Positions 37,999 through 46,949 of a DNA stretch of 64,000 nt are shown in pieces. Position 1 is the stretch's first letter. Every line of letters begins with the position of its first letter. The notes beneath the pieces were generated by a model. The model had not been told where the DNA came from, made no database searches, and saw only the letters and a list, made by a program, of their open reading frames with translations. Source of the stretch: an uncultured Bacteroidota bacterium (GTDB taxonomy: Bacteria > Bacteroidota > Bacteroidia > Flavobacteriales > Flavobacteriaceae); NCBI GenBank assembly GCA_902629505.1, contig CACORF010000001.1, positions 124,001 through 188,000 of the forward strand, read 5' to 3'. The position numbers and the translations under genes were made by a program.

Positions 37999-38698
37999 TC
38001 TTAAAACATATTTTGTTTATAATGAGAGTTCAATTTTAATATTATATGATTGTCCTATCAACTCTAAACTAATTAGTGATTTATCAAATGCTAAAAAAAG
38101 AATCGAGATAAACCTTAATGATTGTATTGTTGAGATTGTACAATCAATTAATTCATTATTAGTAATTTTTGATTTAGGTAAAATATCAACTGATGATATT
38201 ATTACTGAATTAAAAAAAATTGAAATTAAAGAGAATGATCAATTAGAATCCCATAAAACATGGCAAATCCCAATTTGTTATGATTTAAAATATGCAGTTG
38301 ATCTTGAGAACTTAGCAAAAGAAAAAAAGCTATCTCCATTAGATATAATTAATATTCACAAATCAAAAGTCTATGATGTTTTGTCAATGGGATTTTTGCC
38401 TGGTTTTATGTATTTGGGTTTTACCAATGAGAATATTTATTGCGAAAGGAAGGAAAACCCTTCTTTAAACATAAAAAAAGGGTCTATTGGAATTGCATTA
38501 AACCAGACATGCATTTACCCTCAAGATAGTCCTGGAGGATGGCATATTATTGGTGTTTCACCTTTAGATTTTTTTAATTTAAAATCTAAAAATCCCTGTT
38601 TTGCAAAGCCTGGTGATAAAATTCAATTTATTGAAATATCTAGCAGACAATATCAAAAAATGAAAAAAGAAAAGTCAATCAAACCAATATCTAAATAA
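37988..38698 (+). CDS. pxpB: 5-oxoprolinase subunit B (KipI family)
   Basis: The cyclophilin-like first half of the PxpBC pair, related to allophanate hydrolase subunit 1. The family motif MGFLPGFMYLGF lies near residue 135-146. It is followed by KKGSIGIALNQTCIYPQDSPGGWHIIG, the usual substrate-loop sequence (written here only as GSIGIA, YPQDSPGGW). The 236 residues fit the family. It overlaps pxpA by 11 bases and abuts pxpC with no gap. Confidence 0.94.
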   Translation: MEDNLKTYFVYNESSILILYDCPINSKLISDLSNAKKRIEINLNDCIVEIVQSINSLLVIFDLGKISTDDIITELKKIEIKENDQLESHKTWQIPICYDLKYAVDLENLAKEKKLSPLDIINIHKSKVYDVLSMGFLPGFMYLGFTNENIYCERKENPSLNIKKGSIGIALNQTCIYPQDSPGGWHIIGVSPLDFFNLKSKNPCFAKPGDKIQFIEISSRQYQKMKKEKSIKPISK

Positions 38699-39532
38699 AT
38701 GATTAAAGTAATTCAACCAGGTCTTTTCACAACAATACAGGATGGAGGAAGACATGGTTACAGAAATATTGGAATACCTTCTTCTGGTTTTATGGATCAA
38801 GAAAGCGCATGGGCTGCTAATAAAATTGTTAATAATAATAAGGATGAATCTCTATTTGAGATTACATTAACTGGACCAACTCTAGGTTTTAATGGCAATT
38901 ATCTTATATCAATTACAGGAGGTGATTTTAATCCCTTAATTAATGAATTTCCTGTTGATATGTATCAACCAATTAAAGTTGAGTTAGGAGATACATTAAA
39001 ATTAAACAATACTAAAAATGGTGCTAGATGCTATTTAGCTATTTCAGGAGGACTTAATGTAAAATCTATATTTGGCAGTAAGTCATTCTATAATAACATA
39101 TCTGATTCATATTACTTAAAAAAGGGGGATAAAATTAAAGTTTCAAAAAAATTTAAAAATAAAATTTTAAAATGGGACAGACTGAGATTTAATATAAATA
39201 GATCTATGAAAGTTTTTAAAGGTCCTGAATTTGATTTGCTATCAACTAATTCAAAAAATAAATTGTTTAAAAATGAATTTACTATTAGTACTAACAATAG
39301 AATGGCTTATAATCTTAAGGAAAATCTTAATGATGAGATAAAATCAATTATTTCATCACCTGTATTGCCTGGTTCAGTTCAATTGACTCCATCAGGGAAA
39401 ATGATTATACTTCATAGAGATTGCCAAACCACAGGCGGATACTCAAGAATTCTCCAGCTTAGTATAAGTTCATTAAACCATTTATCACAAATAAAATCTA
39501 ATGAAAAAATTAAATTTAGTCTTATTAATTAG
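38699..39532 (+). CDS. pxpC: 5-oxoprolinase subunit C (KipA family)
   Basis: The second half of the PxpBC pair, related to allophanate hydrolase subunit 2. It opens with IQPGLFTTIQDGGRHGY and SGFMDQESAWAANKIV and contains ISITGGDF near 75, all usual for the family. At 277 residues it is shorter than the ~290-310 typical size. It is the last gene of the operon; its stop overlaps a convergent gene of unknown function by 8 bases. Confidence 0.94.
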   Translation: MIKVIQPGLFTTIQDGGRHGYRNIGIPSSGFMDQESAWAANKIVNNNKDESLFEITLTGPTLGFNGNYLISITGGDFNPLINEFPVDMYQPIKVELGDTLKLNNTKNGARCYLAISGGLNVKSIFGSKSFYNNISDSYYLKKGDKIKVSKKFKNKILKWDRLRFNINRSMKVFKGPEFDLLSTNSKNKLFKNEFTISTNNRMAYNLKENLNDEIKSIISSPVLPGSVQLTPSGKMIILHRDCQTTGGYSRILQLSISSLNHLSQIKSNEKIKFSLIN

Positions 39533-40166
39533 TAATAATGTTTATCTCAATTAATTTGGTTTCATTAATTTTTTTCTCTTGCCTATTCTTTATCCTATAA
39601 AATTTTCTTAATGTTCTCTCTTGTGATTTATCAGCAATAAATATTGTATCATTTTCAATTTTTGCCCCTGAGTCTTTCATTAGTTTTGCAATTTGATCAT
39701 TAATAGACTTTATTTCTTGTTTTAACACTCTTCTTTCTAAAATGCCATTAAGATTGCTATCAATTCTGACATTTTTTACTTTATTTATTAGCATAAGTAC
39801 TCTAGAGTCTCCTCCTTGTCCATAAAGTGTAGGAGTATTATAGCTGTTTTGATCTCTTAATTTTTTTCCATTAATAATAACATCAATAGGGCCTTGATGC
39901 CTGAAACTAAAAGATCTTTTTGAAATAAATTCTTGAAGATTAATAATAATTTGAAGATCTGGTCTATAAAATTGAGATTTTAAAACTCCTCTTAGTAGCT
40001 CATCTCTATCTCTAGCAGTATATTCCTCCCCAAATAGAAAAATTGTTGGAAGTCTTTTTGTCCCTACATTAACATTCTTGAGATCAATCTTAGAACCTTC
40101 TTCCTGTCCATAAATATTACCAAATGATATTATTAAAACTAAAAAAGTTATTAAATAAGATCTCAT
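39525..40166 (-). CDS. Exported protein of unknown function
   Basis: A 213-residue protein with a signal peptide (residues 1-20, ending GNIYGQ). I do not recognise a family. A middle stretch around VIINGKKLRDQ and VLMLINKVKNVRIDSNLNG has the look of short beta strands. The C-terminal third (from about 145) is helical and charged (KQEIKSINDQIAKLMKDSG, then ERTLRKFYRIKNRQEKK) and may form a coiled coil. It follows the DASS transporter gene by 27 bases on the same strand, so the two are probably co-transcribed, but no functional link is evident. Confidence 0.6.
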   Translation of the reverse strand: MRSYLITFLVLIISFGNIYGQEEGSKIDLKNVNVGTKRLPTIFLFGEEYTARDRDELLRGVLKSQFYRPDLQIIINLQEFISKRSFSFRHQGPIDVIINGKKLRDQNSYNTPTLYGQGGDSRVLMLINKVKNVRIDSNLNGILERRVLKQEIKSINDQIAKLMKDSGAKIENDTIFIADKSQERTLRKFYRIKNRQEKKINETKLIEINIITN

Positions 40167-40193
40167 ATTTAAAATTAAAAAAAAGAATCAATT

Positions 40194-41660
40194 TTATTCT
40201 GGCACTTTAAAAACTAAAGGATCAAAATCCCACAAATATGGAAGAAGAAAGAAAACAAATATAGTTAGTAGGATAATTGAAATTAGGTTCATCCATATTC
40301 CAACCCTGACCATATCAGGAATTCTTAAATAACCCGATCCAAAAACAATAGCATTTGGTGGAGTCGCTACAGGAAGCATAAATGCACATGAAGCAGCAAC
40401 TGTTGCAGATACCATTAATATAAATGGATGAACATCAATTGTCATCGACATTGGATAAAGAATAGGAAGAAGCATTGCAGTTGTTGCAAGGTTGGATGTA
40501 ATTTCAGTTAAAAAATTAACTGATGCAATTAGAATGAAGACTAATAATATCAAAGAAACACCATCCAATAAAGTCATTTGATTACCTATCCATAATGCTA
40601 GGCCACTGTCTTTAAATCCGGCTGCAAGAGCCATACCTCCTCCAAATAATAACAAAATCCCCCATGGTAGCTTAACAGCTTCATCCCATTTTAAAATTTT
40701 TCTTTCCCTATTTTTTGTAGGTAATAAAAATATTATAATAGCTCCTGTCATAGCAATAATTGTATCATCAATACCAGGTATGATTGATTCAAGTAAGTAA
40801 GAACGGCTTATCCATGCAAATGCTGTAAATGCAAAAACTGCAGCTACTAATTTCTCTTCATAACTTATTTTCCCTAAAGCATTTAATTGTTTGTAAATCT
40901 CCTCTCTTCCACCTGGAAAAGTTTTCTGTTTAAACTTAAATGCAATACCTGTTATGTATTTCCAACATATAAATAAAAGAATAATTGAAATTGGAAAACC
41001 AAATTGGAACCATTTAGCAAAGGTTATCTCATACCCAAAAGTTTCCTCAACAACACCAGCTAATACTAAGTTTGGAGGTGTTCCAATTAAAGTAGCAACA
41101 CCACCAATTGATGCACTGTAAGCAATAGCAAGCATTAGAGCTTTTCCGAAATTTAAATTCTCGTCCTCAATTGTTTCGGGGTTATCTCTTAACTGTGCAA
41201 CAATTGCAATTGCAATGGGTAACATCATAACAGCAGTTGCTGTGTTTGATATCCACATTGACATAAACGCAGTGGCAATCATAAAACCCAGAATAATATT
41301 AACAATGTTAGTTCCAATTACATTTATGATATTTAATGCAATTCGCTTATGCAAATTCCATTTTTCAATTGCAATTGCTATTATAAAGCCACCTATATAA
41401 AGAAAAACATACTTATGTCCAAATGAAGCAGTTGTTTCAGTTAATCCTAAACCACCAGTGAGTGGAAACAATATAATTGGTAATAATGCAGTCACAGCTA
41501 TTGGTATAGCTTCTGTAATCCACCAAATTGCTATCCAAATAGTCGAGGCGAGTATGGCATTCGCTCTAGGGTTTAGACTTTCAGGATTAAAGAAAAACAA
41601 TACAGCTAAAAAAGCTAGAGGCCCTGATATTAAGCCTATATTTTTTGAATTAATATTCAT
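40194..41660 (-). CDS. DASS/SLC13 family sodium:dicarboxylate or anion symporter
   Basis: A 488-residue inner-membrane transporter with about 11 helices. The first sodium-binding motif is SNTATAVMMLP near 140 and its repeat is TSNLATTAMLLP near 415. AIWWITEAIPIAVTALLP near 50 is the typical helix entrance. Members carry succinate, malate, citrate or sulfate; the substrate here cannot be decided. It precedes the unknown exported gene and is divergent from glycerate kinase across 58 bases. Confidence 0.9.
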   Translation of the reverse strand: MNINSKNIGLISGPLAFLAVLFFFNPESLNPRANAILASTIWIAIWWITEAIPIAVTALLPIILFPLTGGLGLTETTASFGHKYVFLYIGGFIIAIAIEKWNLHKRIALNIINVIGTNIVNIILGFMIATAFMSMWISNTATAVMMLPIAIAIVAQLRDNPETIEDENLNFGKALMLAIAYSASIGGVATLIGTPPNLVLAGVVEETFGYEITFAKWFQFGFPISIILLFICWKYITGIAFKFKQKTFPGGREEIYKQLNALGKISYEEKLVAAVFAFTAFAWISRSYLLESIIPGIDDTIIAMTGAIIIFLLPTKNRERKILKWDEAVKLPWGILLLFGGGMALAAGFKDSGLALWIGNQMTLLDGVSLILLVFILIASVNFLTEITSNLATTAMLLPILYPMSMTIDVHPFILMVSATVAASCAFMLPVATPPNAIVFGSGYLRIPDMVRVGIWMNLISIILLTIFVFFLLPYLWDFDPLVFKVPE

Positions 41661-41681
41661 ATTCTGGTTTTAAAAATAATC

Positions 41682-41689
41682 TATTTTTG
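41682..41689 (+). promoter_or_regulatory. Bacteroidota -7 promoter box for glycerate kinase
   Basis: TATTTTTG matches TAnnTTTG and ends 29 bases before the ATG at 41719. No good -33 TTG is seen. Confidence 0.4.
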
Positions 41690-41718
41690 TTTACAATAGA
41701 TAGAAAAACCATTTTGCA

Positions 41719-42828
41719 ATGAAAATTTTAATTGCTCCAGATAAATTTAAAGGATCCTTGAGTGCTATTCAAGTATGTGATGCAATTTCAAAAGGTATAA
41801 AAATTGATGAATCTAACCATGAAATAATATCATGTCCGATGGCTGATGGAGGAGAGGGATCAATTGATATAATAAATAATTATTTAGATCTTGAACCTAT
41901 AGATTTGATTGTCAAAGATCCATTATTTCGTCCAATAAAGTCTACTTATTATTTTACAGACTTAACAGCTTATATTGAAATGTCATCAGCCTCAGGATTG
42001 TCCTTGCTTAAAAAAGAAGAACAAAACTGCATGAATACTACCTCTTTTGGAACGGGTCAATTGATTAAAGATGCAATAAGTAGAGGTTTTACTACAATAA
42101 ACTTATATATTGGAGGAAGTGCCACAAATGATGGCGGAATAGGTATAGCTTCAGCGTTAGGATTTGAATTTTATGATAAGTTTAAAAAACTATTGACCCC
42201 AATAGGAAAAAATCTCAACTTAATTAATTATATCAATGGAAGTAGGGTCAATTATAATTTTAATGAAATTAATATAAATTTAATATGTGATGTTGATAAT
42301 CCGTTACATGGTAAACATGGTGCAGCATATGTTTATGCTAGACAAAAAGGAGCAAACTCACTTGAAATAAAAAAATTAGATCAAGGATTAATCAACTTAC
42401 AATCAATATTACTAAAATATGATTTTCCAAATGTTGCTAATATTCCTGGAACAGGTGCTGCCGGAGGAGTAGGGGGTGGTCTAGTTTCTTTAGTTGGAGC
42501 AAAATTAATTTCAGGTATTAAGAATCTAATAGAAATTACTCAATTAGAGTCAATGATTAAGGACTGTGACATAATAATTACAGGAGAAGGTAAAATAGAT
42601 TTGCAAACCGAAAAAGGAAAAGTAATAAGTGGTATTTGTAACCTAGCAAGAAAATATAAAAAATCTATTATTGCAGTTTGTGGAGATGAAGATGAAAATG
42701 CATCTAAGAGATTAGGATTAAAAAAGGTTTACACCATTTTAGAAATAGCTGACTCAATTACTGACGCAATAGTTAATGGAGAAAAATACTTAATTGATAT
42801 AGGCTCTAAAATCTTGAAAGACATATAA
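41719..42828 (+). CDS. Glycerate kinase
   Basis: Phosphorylates D-glycerate, feeding it into glycolysis (products of this class are usually 2-phosphoglycerate). The start KILIAPDKFKGSLSA, then CPMADGGEGS near 40, GGSATNDGGIG near 135, GAAGGVGGGL near 250 and ITGEGKID near 290 are the family hallmarks. The 369 residues are normal. A bidirectional hairpin terminator overlaps its stop codon. Confidence 0.94.
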   Translation: MKILIAPDKFKGSLSAIQVCDAISKGIKIDESNHEIISCPMADGGEGSIDIINNYLDLEPIDLIVKDPLFRPIKSTYYFTDLTAYIEMSSASGLSLLKKEEQNCMNTTSFGTGQLIKDAISRGFTTINLYIGGSATNDGGIGIASALGFEFYDKFKKLLTPIGKNLNLINYINGSRVNYNFNEININLICDVDNPLHGKHGAAYVYARQKGANSLEIKKLDQGLINLQSILLKYDFPNVANIPGTGAAGGVGGGLVSLVGAKLISGIKNLIEITQLESMIKDCDIIITGEGKIDLQTEKGKVISGICNLARKYKKSIIAVCGDEDENASKRLGLKKVYTILEIADSITDAIVNGEKYLIDIGSKILKDI

Positions 42829-42856
42829 AAAAACCCTGAAAAAAAATCAGGGTTTT
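42828..42856 (-). terminator. Bidirectional intrinsic terminator between glycerate kinase and tRNA-Ser
   Basis: A 10-base stem (AAAACCCTGA/TCAGGGTTTT) with a 7-base A-only loop (plus strand). Read leftward, from the tRNA, it ends in a run of T residues extending to 42827; read rightward it ends in four T residues. It serves the tRNA best and may also end the glycerate kinase message, starting on its stop codon. Confidence 0.85.
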
Positions 42857-42857
42857 G

Positions 42858-42942
42858 CGGAGAAAGAGGGATTCGAACCCCCGGAGGTATGACCCTCAAC
42901 AGTTTTCAAGACTGCCGCATTCGACCACTCTGCCATTTCTCC
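42858..42942 (-). tRNA. tRNA-Ser (anticodon TGA)
   Basis: Read leftward from 42942: acceptor GGAGAAA pairs with TTTCTCC, the anticodon loop is CTTGAAA with TGA in the middle, a long serine-type variable arm (GAGGGTCATACCTC region) follows, and the T-loop is GGTTCGAATC. The discriminator base is G. CCA is not encoded. It is the only tRNA seen in the window. Confidence 0.97.
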
Positions 42943-42953
42943 TAATGCAGTTG

Positions 42954-42961
42954 CAAATATA
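42954..42961 (-). promoter_or_regulatory. Bacteroidota -7 promoter box for tRNA-Ser
   Basis: Read leftward the bases are TATATTTG, ending 11 bases before the first tRNA base. No -33 TTG is seen. Confidence 0.5.
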
Positions 42962-43031
42962 CATGATTTTGCATAGAAAAATATTTTAATACTCAGCTAA
43001 ATCAAAAAATAATTGTCTTACTTTTAAACAA

Positions 43032-43805
43032 ATGCTACTAGATCCAAATTCTATTTTAATTCTCTTTGCTCTTGGTCTATTTGCTGGAGTAGTCAATACT
43101 TTAGCTGGTGGAGGCTCATTAGTGACTCTTCCAGTTTTAATTCTCTTTTTAGGATTAGATGAAGCTACTGCCAATGGTACAAATAGATTGATGGTTATAT
43201 CAGCTGCACTGGTTGCAAGCTATGGCTATCGAAGCAAAGGAATAGCAACCCATCCTTGGGGACTGTACTTTGGAATTGCAGCTACTTTTGGAGCAATAAT
43301 TGGTGCAAGAATTGCAATTGATATTGATGGAGATACATTTAAAAGGTTTTTAGCTATAATAATGATAACAGTCGGAATAATAATAGTTTTTAGATCAAAA
43401 TCAATTGCATCTTTAGACCTACCAGAGAGGTTATCTGGTAGATATCTAATGGGGGGTCTCATAGGTTTCTTTTTTATTGGAGTATATGGAGGTTTTCTTC
43501 AAGCTGGAGTTGGAATAATAATAATGCTATTATTAACACAACTAAACAGGATGGACCTGCTTAGGACTAACTCCGTTAAAGCATTTTCTGTCTTTATTTA
43601 CTCTATTGCAGCCGTACTAATCTTCGCATTAGATGGAAAAATATTATGGATGGTTGGTTTCTGGATGGTTATAGGTTCTATTATTGGTGCATGGTTATCT
43701 AGTAGATGGTCAGTAAAAAAAGGAGACAAGGTGATTAGAATAACTCTTTTAATAATGGTCTCTTATATGGCTGTAAAATTATGGATGGATACCTTTAGTA
43801 GTTAG
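43032..43805 (+). CDS. TauE/SafE family membrane permease
   Basis: A 257-residue inner-membrane protein with about eight helices, of the family often named sulfite exporters. The paired glycine-rich motifs are VNTLAGGGSLVTLPVL near 20 and GVYGGFLQAGVGI near 155, as expected for the two repeats. Family members move sulfite, sulfoacetate or related anions. The actual substrate is unknown and no sulfur gene is adjacent. Its stop overlaps the convergent ribB gene by 11 bases. Confidence 0.88.
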   Translation: MLLDPNSILILFALGLFAGVVNTLAGGGSLVTLPVLILFLGLDEATANGTNRLMVISAALVASYGYRSKGIATHPWGLYFGIAATFGAIIGARIAIDIDGDTFKRFLAIIMITVGIIIVFRSKSIASLDLPERLSGRYLMGGLIGFFFIGVYGGFLQAGVGIIIMLLLTQLNRMDLLRTNSVKAFSVFIYSIAAVLIFALDGKILWMVGFWMVIGSIIGAWLSSRWSVKKGDKVIRITLLIMVSYMAVKLWMDTFSS

Positions 43806-44901
43806 TATATTCCTTAATACTAAGTCCATAACCAGAAAGTCCTACACGATTTATTTGTTCTGAATTACTAAGTAAATTTATGTTTGATATACCAATATCA
43901 TGGAGTATCTGTGCTCCAATACCAAAGTCTTTAAAGTCAATCTTAGGTTTGTCTTCTTTACTATTAAAAGACTTTAATTTTTTAATAATATCGTCAGGAG
44001 ATTGATTTTGATTAATAAATATAACTGCTCCTTTACCTTCTTTATTTATTTTTTCAAATATCTTATCATATCTTTTTTCATTAGTTCCAGATAAAATTTT
44101 AGTTACATCATTATCAATGATCGAGGAATTTATTCTAGTTAATATTGAGTCATCCCTATTAAACTCTCCTAGAGTTAATGCTATATGGATTTGATCATTG
44201 TTTGTCTGCTTGTAACCTCTTAGTCTATAGCTTCCAAATTGAATATGAATTTCTTCATCAAAAATTTTGCTGATAAGACTATCGTTTTTCATTCTGTAAG
44301 CAACTAAATCTTCTATAGAGACTATTTTAAGATCAAACTTATTAGCTACTTCCATTAACTCTGGTAATCTTGACATTGTACCGTCATCATTCATAATCTC
44401 TACTATAACCCCAGCAGATTTAAAACCAGCTAGTCTTGCAAAATCAATAGCTGCTTCTGTGTGCCCAGTTCTTCTAAGTACTCCACCATCTTTAGCAATT
44501 AGAGGAAATACATGACCTGGTTTTTGGAGATCATCAGGCTTTGTATTCTTGTTAACTAAAGCTTGTACTGTTTTAGCTCTATCAGCGGCTGAAATACCCG
44601 ATGTTACACCATTGCCTTTTAAATCTACCGATACTGTAAATGCTGTTTCAAGTGGATCTGTATTATTAGGAACCATTTTTTCTAGATTCAGTTTTAAACA
44701 CAATTTCTCCGACATAGGTACACAAATTAGACCTCTTCCATTCTTAGCCATGAAATTAATTTTTGAGGAGTCAATTGTTTCAGCAGCTGTTATGAAATCA
44801 CCTTCGTTCTCTCTGTTTTCATCGTCAACTACTATAATTATTTCACCTTTTTTAATTGATTCAATAGCATCCTCAATTTTATCTAATTTAATTTCAGTCA
44901 T
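43795..44901 (-). CDS. ribB: 3,4-dihydroxy-2-butanone-4-phosphate synthase with a degenerate GTP cyclohydrolase II domain
   Basis: The N-terminal half (1-205) is a complete RibB, which makes the four-carbon unit of riboflavin: DDENRENEGDF at 26-36, RTGHTEAAIDFARLAG at 144-159. The C-terminal half (206-368) has the GTP cyclohydrolase II fold (FGSYRLRGY at 222-230, FGIGAQILHDIG at 326-337). The zinc site is lost: where active enzymes have HSECLTGDVFGSLRCDCG, this protein has NSSIIDNDVTKILSG (258-272) with no cysteine. So RibB activity is expected but RibA activity is not. It is the last gene of the ftsK-lolA-lptF-ribB operon and overlaps lptF by 8 bases. Confidence 0.92.
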   Translation of the reverse strand: MTEIKLDKIEDAIESIKKGEIIIVVDDENRENEGDFITAAETIDSSKINFMAKNGRGLICVPMSEKLCLKLNLEKMVPNNTDPLETAFTVSVDLKGNGVTSGISAADRAKTVQALVNKNTKPDDLQKPGHVFPLIAKDGGVLRRTGHTEAAIDFARLAGFKSAGVIVEIMNDDGTMSRLPELMEVANKFDLKIVSIEDLVAYRMKNDSLISKIFDEEIHIQFGSYRLRGYKQTNNDQIHIALTLGEFNRDDSILTRINSSIIDNDVTKILSGTNEKRYDKIFEKINKEGKGAVIFINQNQSPDDIIKKLKSFNSKEDKPKIDFKDFGIGAQILHDIGISNINLLSNSEQINRVGLSGYGLSIKEYTNY

Positions 44902-46333
44902 TTTTTATTTTTATTTTATTAAAAATCTCAATTGCCTTATCAAAAATAGAGAACCTAATTACTCGATCAGTTGATACCAACATTGTCAAATAAATTGCAA
45001 AAGGAGCTATTGTAAAAGTTGATATCCAACTCCCAATAAATGGACTAATCGAATTATCTTCTGCAGCATTTTTCCCAAATACGCCAATATAGTGATATGT
45101 TAAGAAAATGATTATTGATAAAACTAGAGGAAGGCCTAGTCCTCCCTTTCTAATAATAGCACCGAGGGAAGCACCAATTAAAAATAAAAATATACATGCA
45201 AATATCAGACTATATCTTTCATTAACTGTAAGCTTATGAAGATTAATTAATTTTTGTTGTAAGAAAAAAGTCTTTTTCTTATTTGATAATTGTCTTAAAT
45301 ACACATCTGCCTCCTCATCTGCCATCGATAAAACACCATTTATCTCATAAACCTCTGGAGAATTTAGAAGTTCTAAAAATGATCCGCCAATATCATCATT
45401 TTCTAATTTAATCTGATCTGGGTTTAGGTTTGGTAATTTTTTTAGAGTATGACCTAAAATAAAACTTTTTGCAAAAATACTTTTATCTTCTTCAAATTTT
45501 GTTTTTAATGTATCAGAGCTTTTTTTTAGCTGATTAATTTTTTGCATTTTATAGGTTGATCTATAAGTCTCTTCTTCAAGGTCAACATTATTAAACTCTG
45601 ATATGTCAATGTTAAGTATATATTCATCAAAGGATGCTCTAGTATGAGGATACTTTTGTTTTTCTGCTGCAGTAGAAGCAACAATATCTTCATATCTATT
45701 ACCATTCTTTAAAATTAATTGAAGGTAATTGTCATTTTCATTTCTAACCTCTCCACTTTCTGCTTTTATTACTAATCGATTAATCTCATCATTTGAAATA
45801 TTATGAAGTATGATGTCTTCAAGATATTGCTCATTATCTCCATATTTTTTAGAGACTTTAATGTTCATATCGCCTATATCATTAAATATACCTTCACGAA
45901 TACTAAGGGTCGGCTTAAGTTTTGCAAGATTCTTCCTCAAATTGTATGATTTAAGTTCCCCATATGTGACTATATGGTTTGAAAAATAAAATGATCCAAC
46001 ACCAAGGAAAACGTGAAATATTAATAATGCAACCATACTTCTGATAATTGATATGCCATTAGATTTCATAGCAATAAATTCATAGTTTTCTGATAAAGTA
46101 CCATAGGTAGTCAGTGAAGCTAGGAGTATTGATAAGGGTAATACAAGTGGAACTAATTTGGGTGAAAAGTATACAAAAAATTTACCTATTGTAAAAATAT
46201 CTAAACCCTTTCCTGCAAGTTCATCTATGTATAACCAAAAAGTTTGAATTATAAATATTAGGAAACATATTGCAAAAACAGCAATGAATCTACTCAAGTA
46301 AAATTTTAATATGTATTTATCAAGTATCTTCAA
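44894..46333 (-). CDS. LptF/LptG family lipopolysaccharide export permease (TTG start)
   Basis: A 479-residue inner-membrane subunit of the LPS transport system. Three helices precede a large periplasmic domain (about 95-380), and three helices follow (ACIFLFLIGASLGAIIRKGG near 395). The first residues, KILDKYILKFYL, are the usual start of the family, and the only start codon there is TTG at 46333, one base after the lolA stop (TAA-A-TTG). It should work with an LptB ATPase encoded elsewhere. It overlaps ribB by 8 bases. Confidence 0.9.
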   Translation of the reverse strand: MKILDKYILKFYLSRFIAVFAICFLIFIIQTFWLYIDELAGKGLDIFTIGKFFVYFSPKLVPLVLPLSILLASLTTYGTLSENYEFIAMKSNGISIIRSMVALLIFHVFLGVGSFYFSNHIVTYGELKSYNLRKNLAKLKPTLSIREGIFNDIGDMNIKVSKKYGDNEQYLEDIILHNISNDEINRLVIKAESGEVRNENDNYLQLILKNGNRYEDIVASTAAEKQKYPHTRASFDEYILNIDISEFNNVDLEEETYRSTYKMQKINQLKKSSDTLKTKFEEDKSIFAKSFILGHTLKKLPNLNPDQIKLENDDIGGSFLELLNSPEVYEINGVLSMADEEADVYLRQLSNKKKTFFLQQKLINLHKLTVNERYSLIFACIFLFLIGASLGAIIRKGGLGLPLVLSIIIFLTYHYIGVFGKNAAEDNSISPFIGSWISTFTIAPFAIYLTMLVSTDRVIRFSIFDKAIEIFNKIKIKND

Positions 46334-46334
46334 T

Positions 46335-46949
46335 TTATTTGACTATTGTATAGTTTTTATAATTTTCAATATCAAATTTAAATAAAGACAATGGAACAGA
46401 TAAATTATAATCATAAGTTAATGTTAAAAAGGTATTGATAATCTGTTCTGTTGTAGAATCTTTCATCTCTATTTTTTCAATTGAATAATTTGAAGAATTA
46501 ATTGTAATAAAATAAATAATGCCATCATTTTCACTAATAGCTTTAATAATATACTTTTTTGAGTTGCTAATATTATAAAGCTTATGATCTTCTATAAAAA
46601 AATTTAAAAGTTGATATGGAGTTAATCTAAATAGAGGAATATCTGAATTACCAATAATAATTTCCTGATTTTCATGAACAATTGTAAAAATATTTTCACC
46701 ATCATAAATTTGATCAATATATCTTGTATCAATAAAGTATTTTTCACCACTGGTATATAGTTCACCTGTTATCGGTAATATTGGATCATCAACTTTAGAT
46801 TCAATTCTAAACTCATAATATGAATCAGTCAATTTGAATGATTTTTCCTGAGTTATTTTAATAATTTCTTCAGCAGATTGACAATATAGATTGTTAATCC
46901 CAAAGATTAATAGAACTAAAACTTTTGATATGTTTAAATTACTTACCAC
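46335..46949 (-). CDS. LolA-like outer-membrane lipoprotein carrier protein
   Basis: A 204-residue exported protein. A signal peptide (to about residue 24, NNLYCQ) is followed by a LolA-type half-barrel: YYEFRIESKV, GELYTSGEKYFID and LRLTPY-like (FRLTPYQLLNF) segments. It probably ferries lipoproteins across the periplasm to the outer membrane. The start is GTG at 46949, giving an 11-base overlap with ftsK. The place between ftsK and lptF supports the call, since this order is usual in flavobacteria. Sequence similarity is modest. Confidence 0.82.
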   Translation of the reverse strand: MVSNLNISKVLVLLIFGINNLYCQSAEEIIKITQEKSFKLTDSYYEFRIESKVDDPILPITGELYTSGEKYFIDTRYIDQIYDGENIFTIVHENQEIIIGNSDIPLFRLTPYQLLNFFIEDHKLYNISNSKKYIIKAISENDGIIYFITINSSNYSIEKIEMKDSTTEQIINTFLTLTYDYNLSVPLSLFKFDIENYKNYTIVK

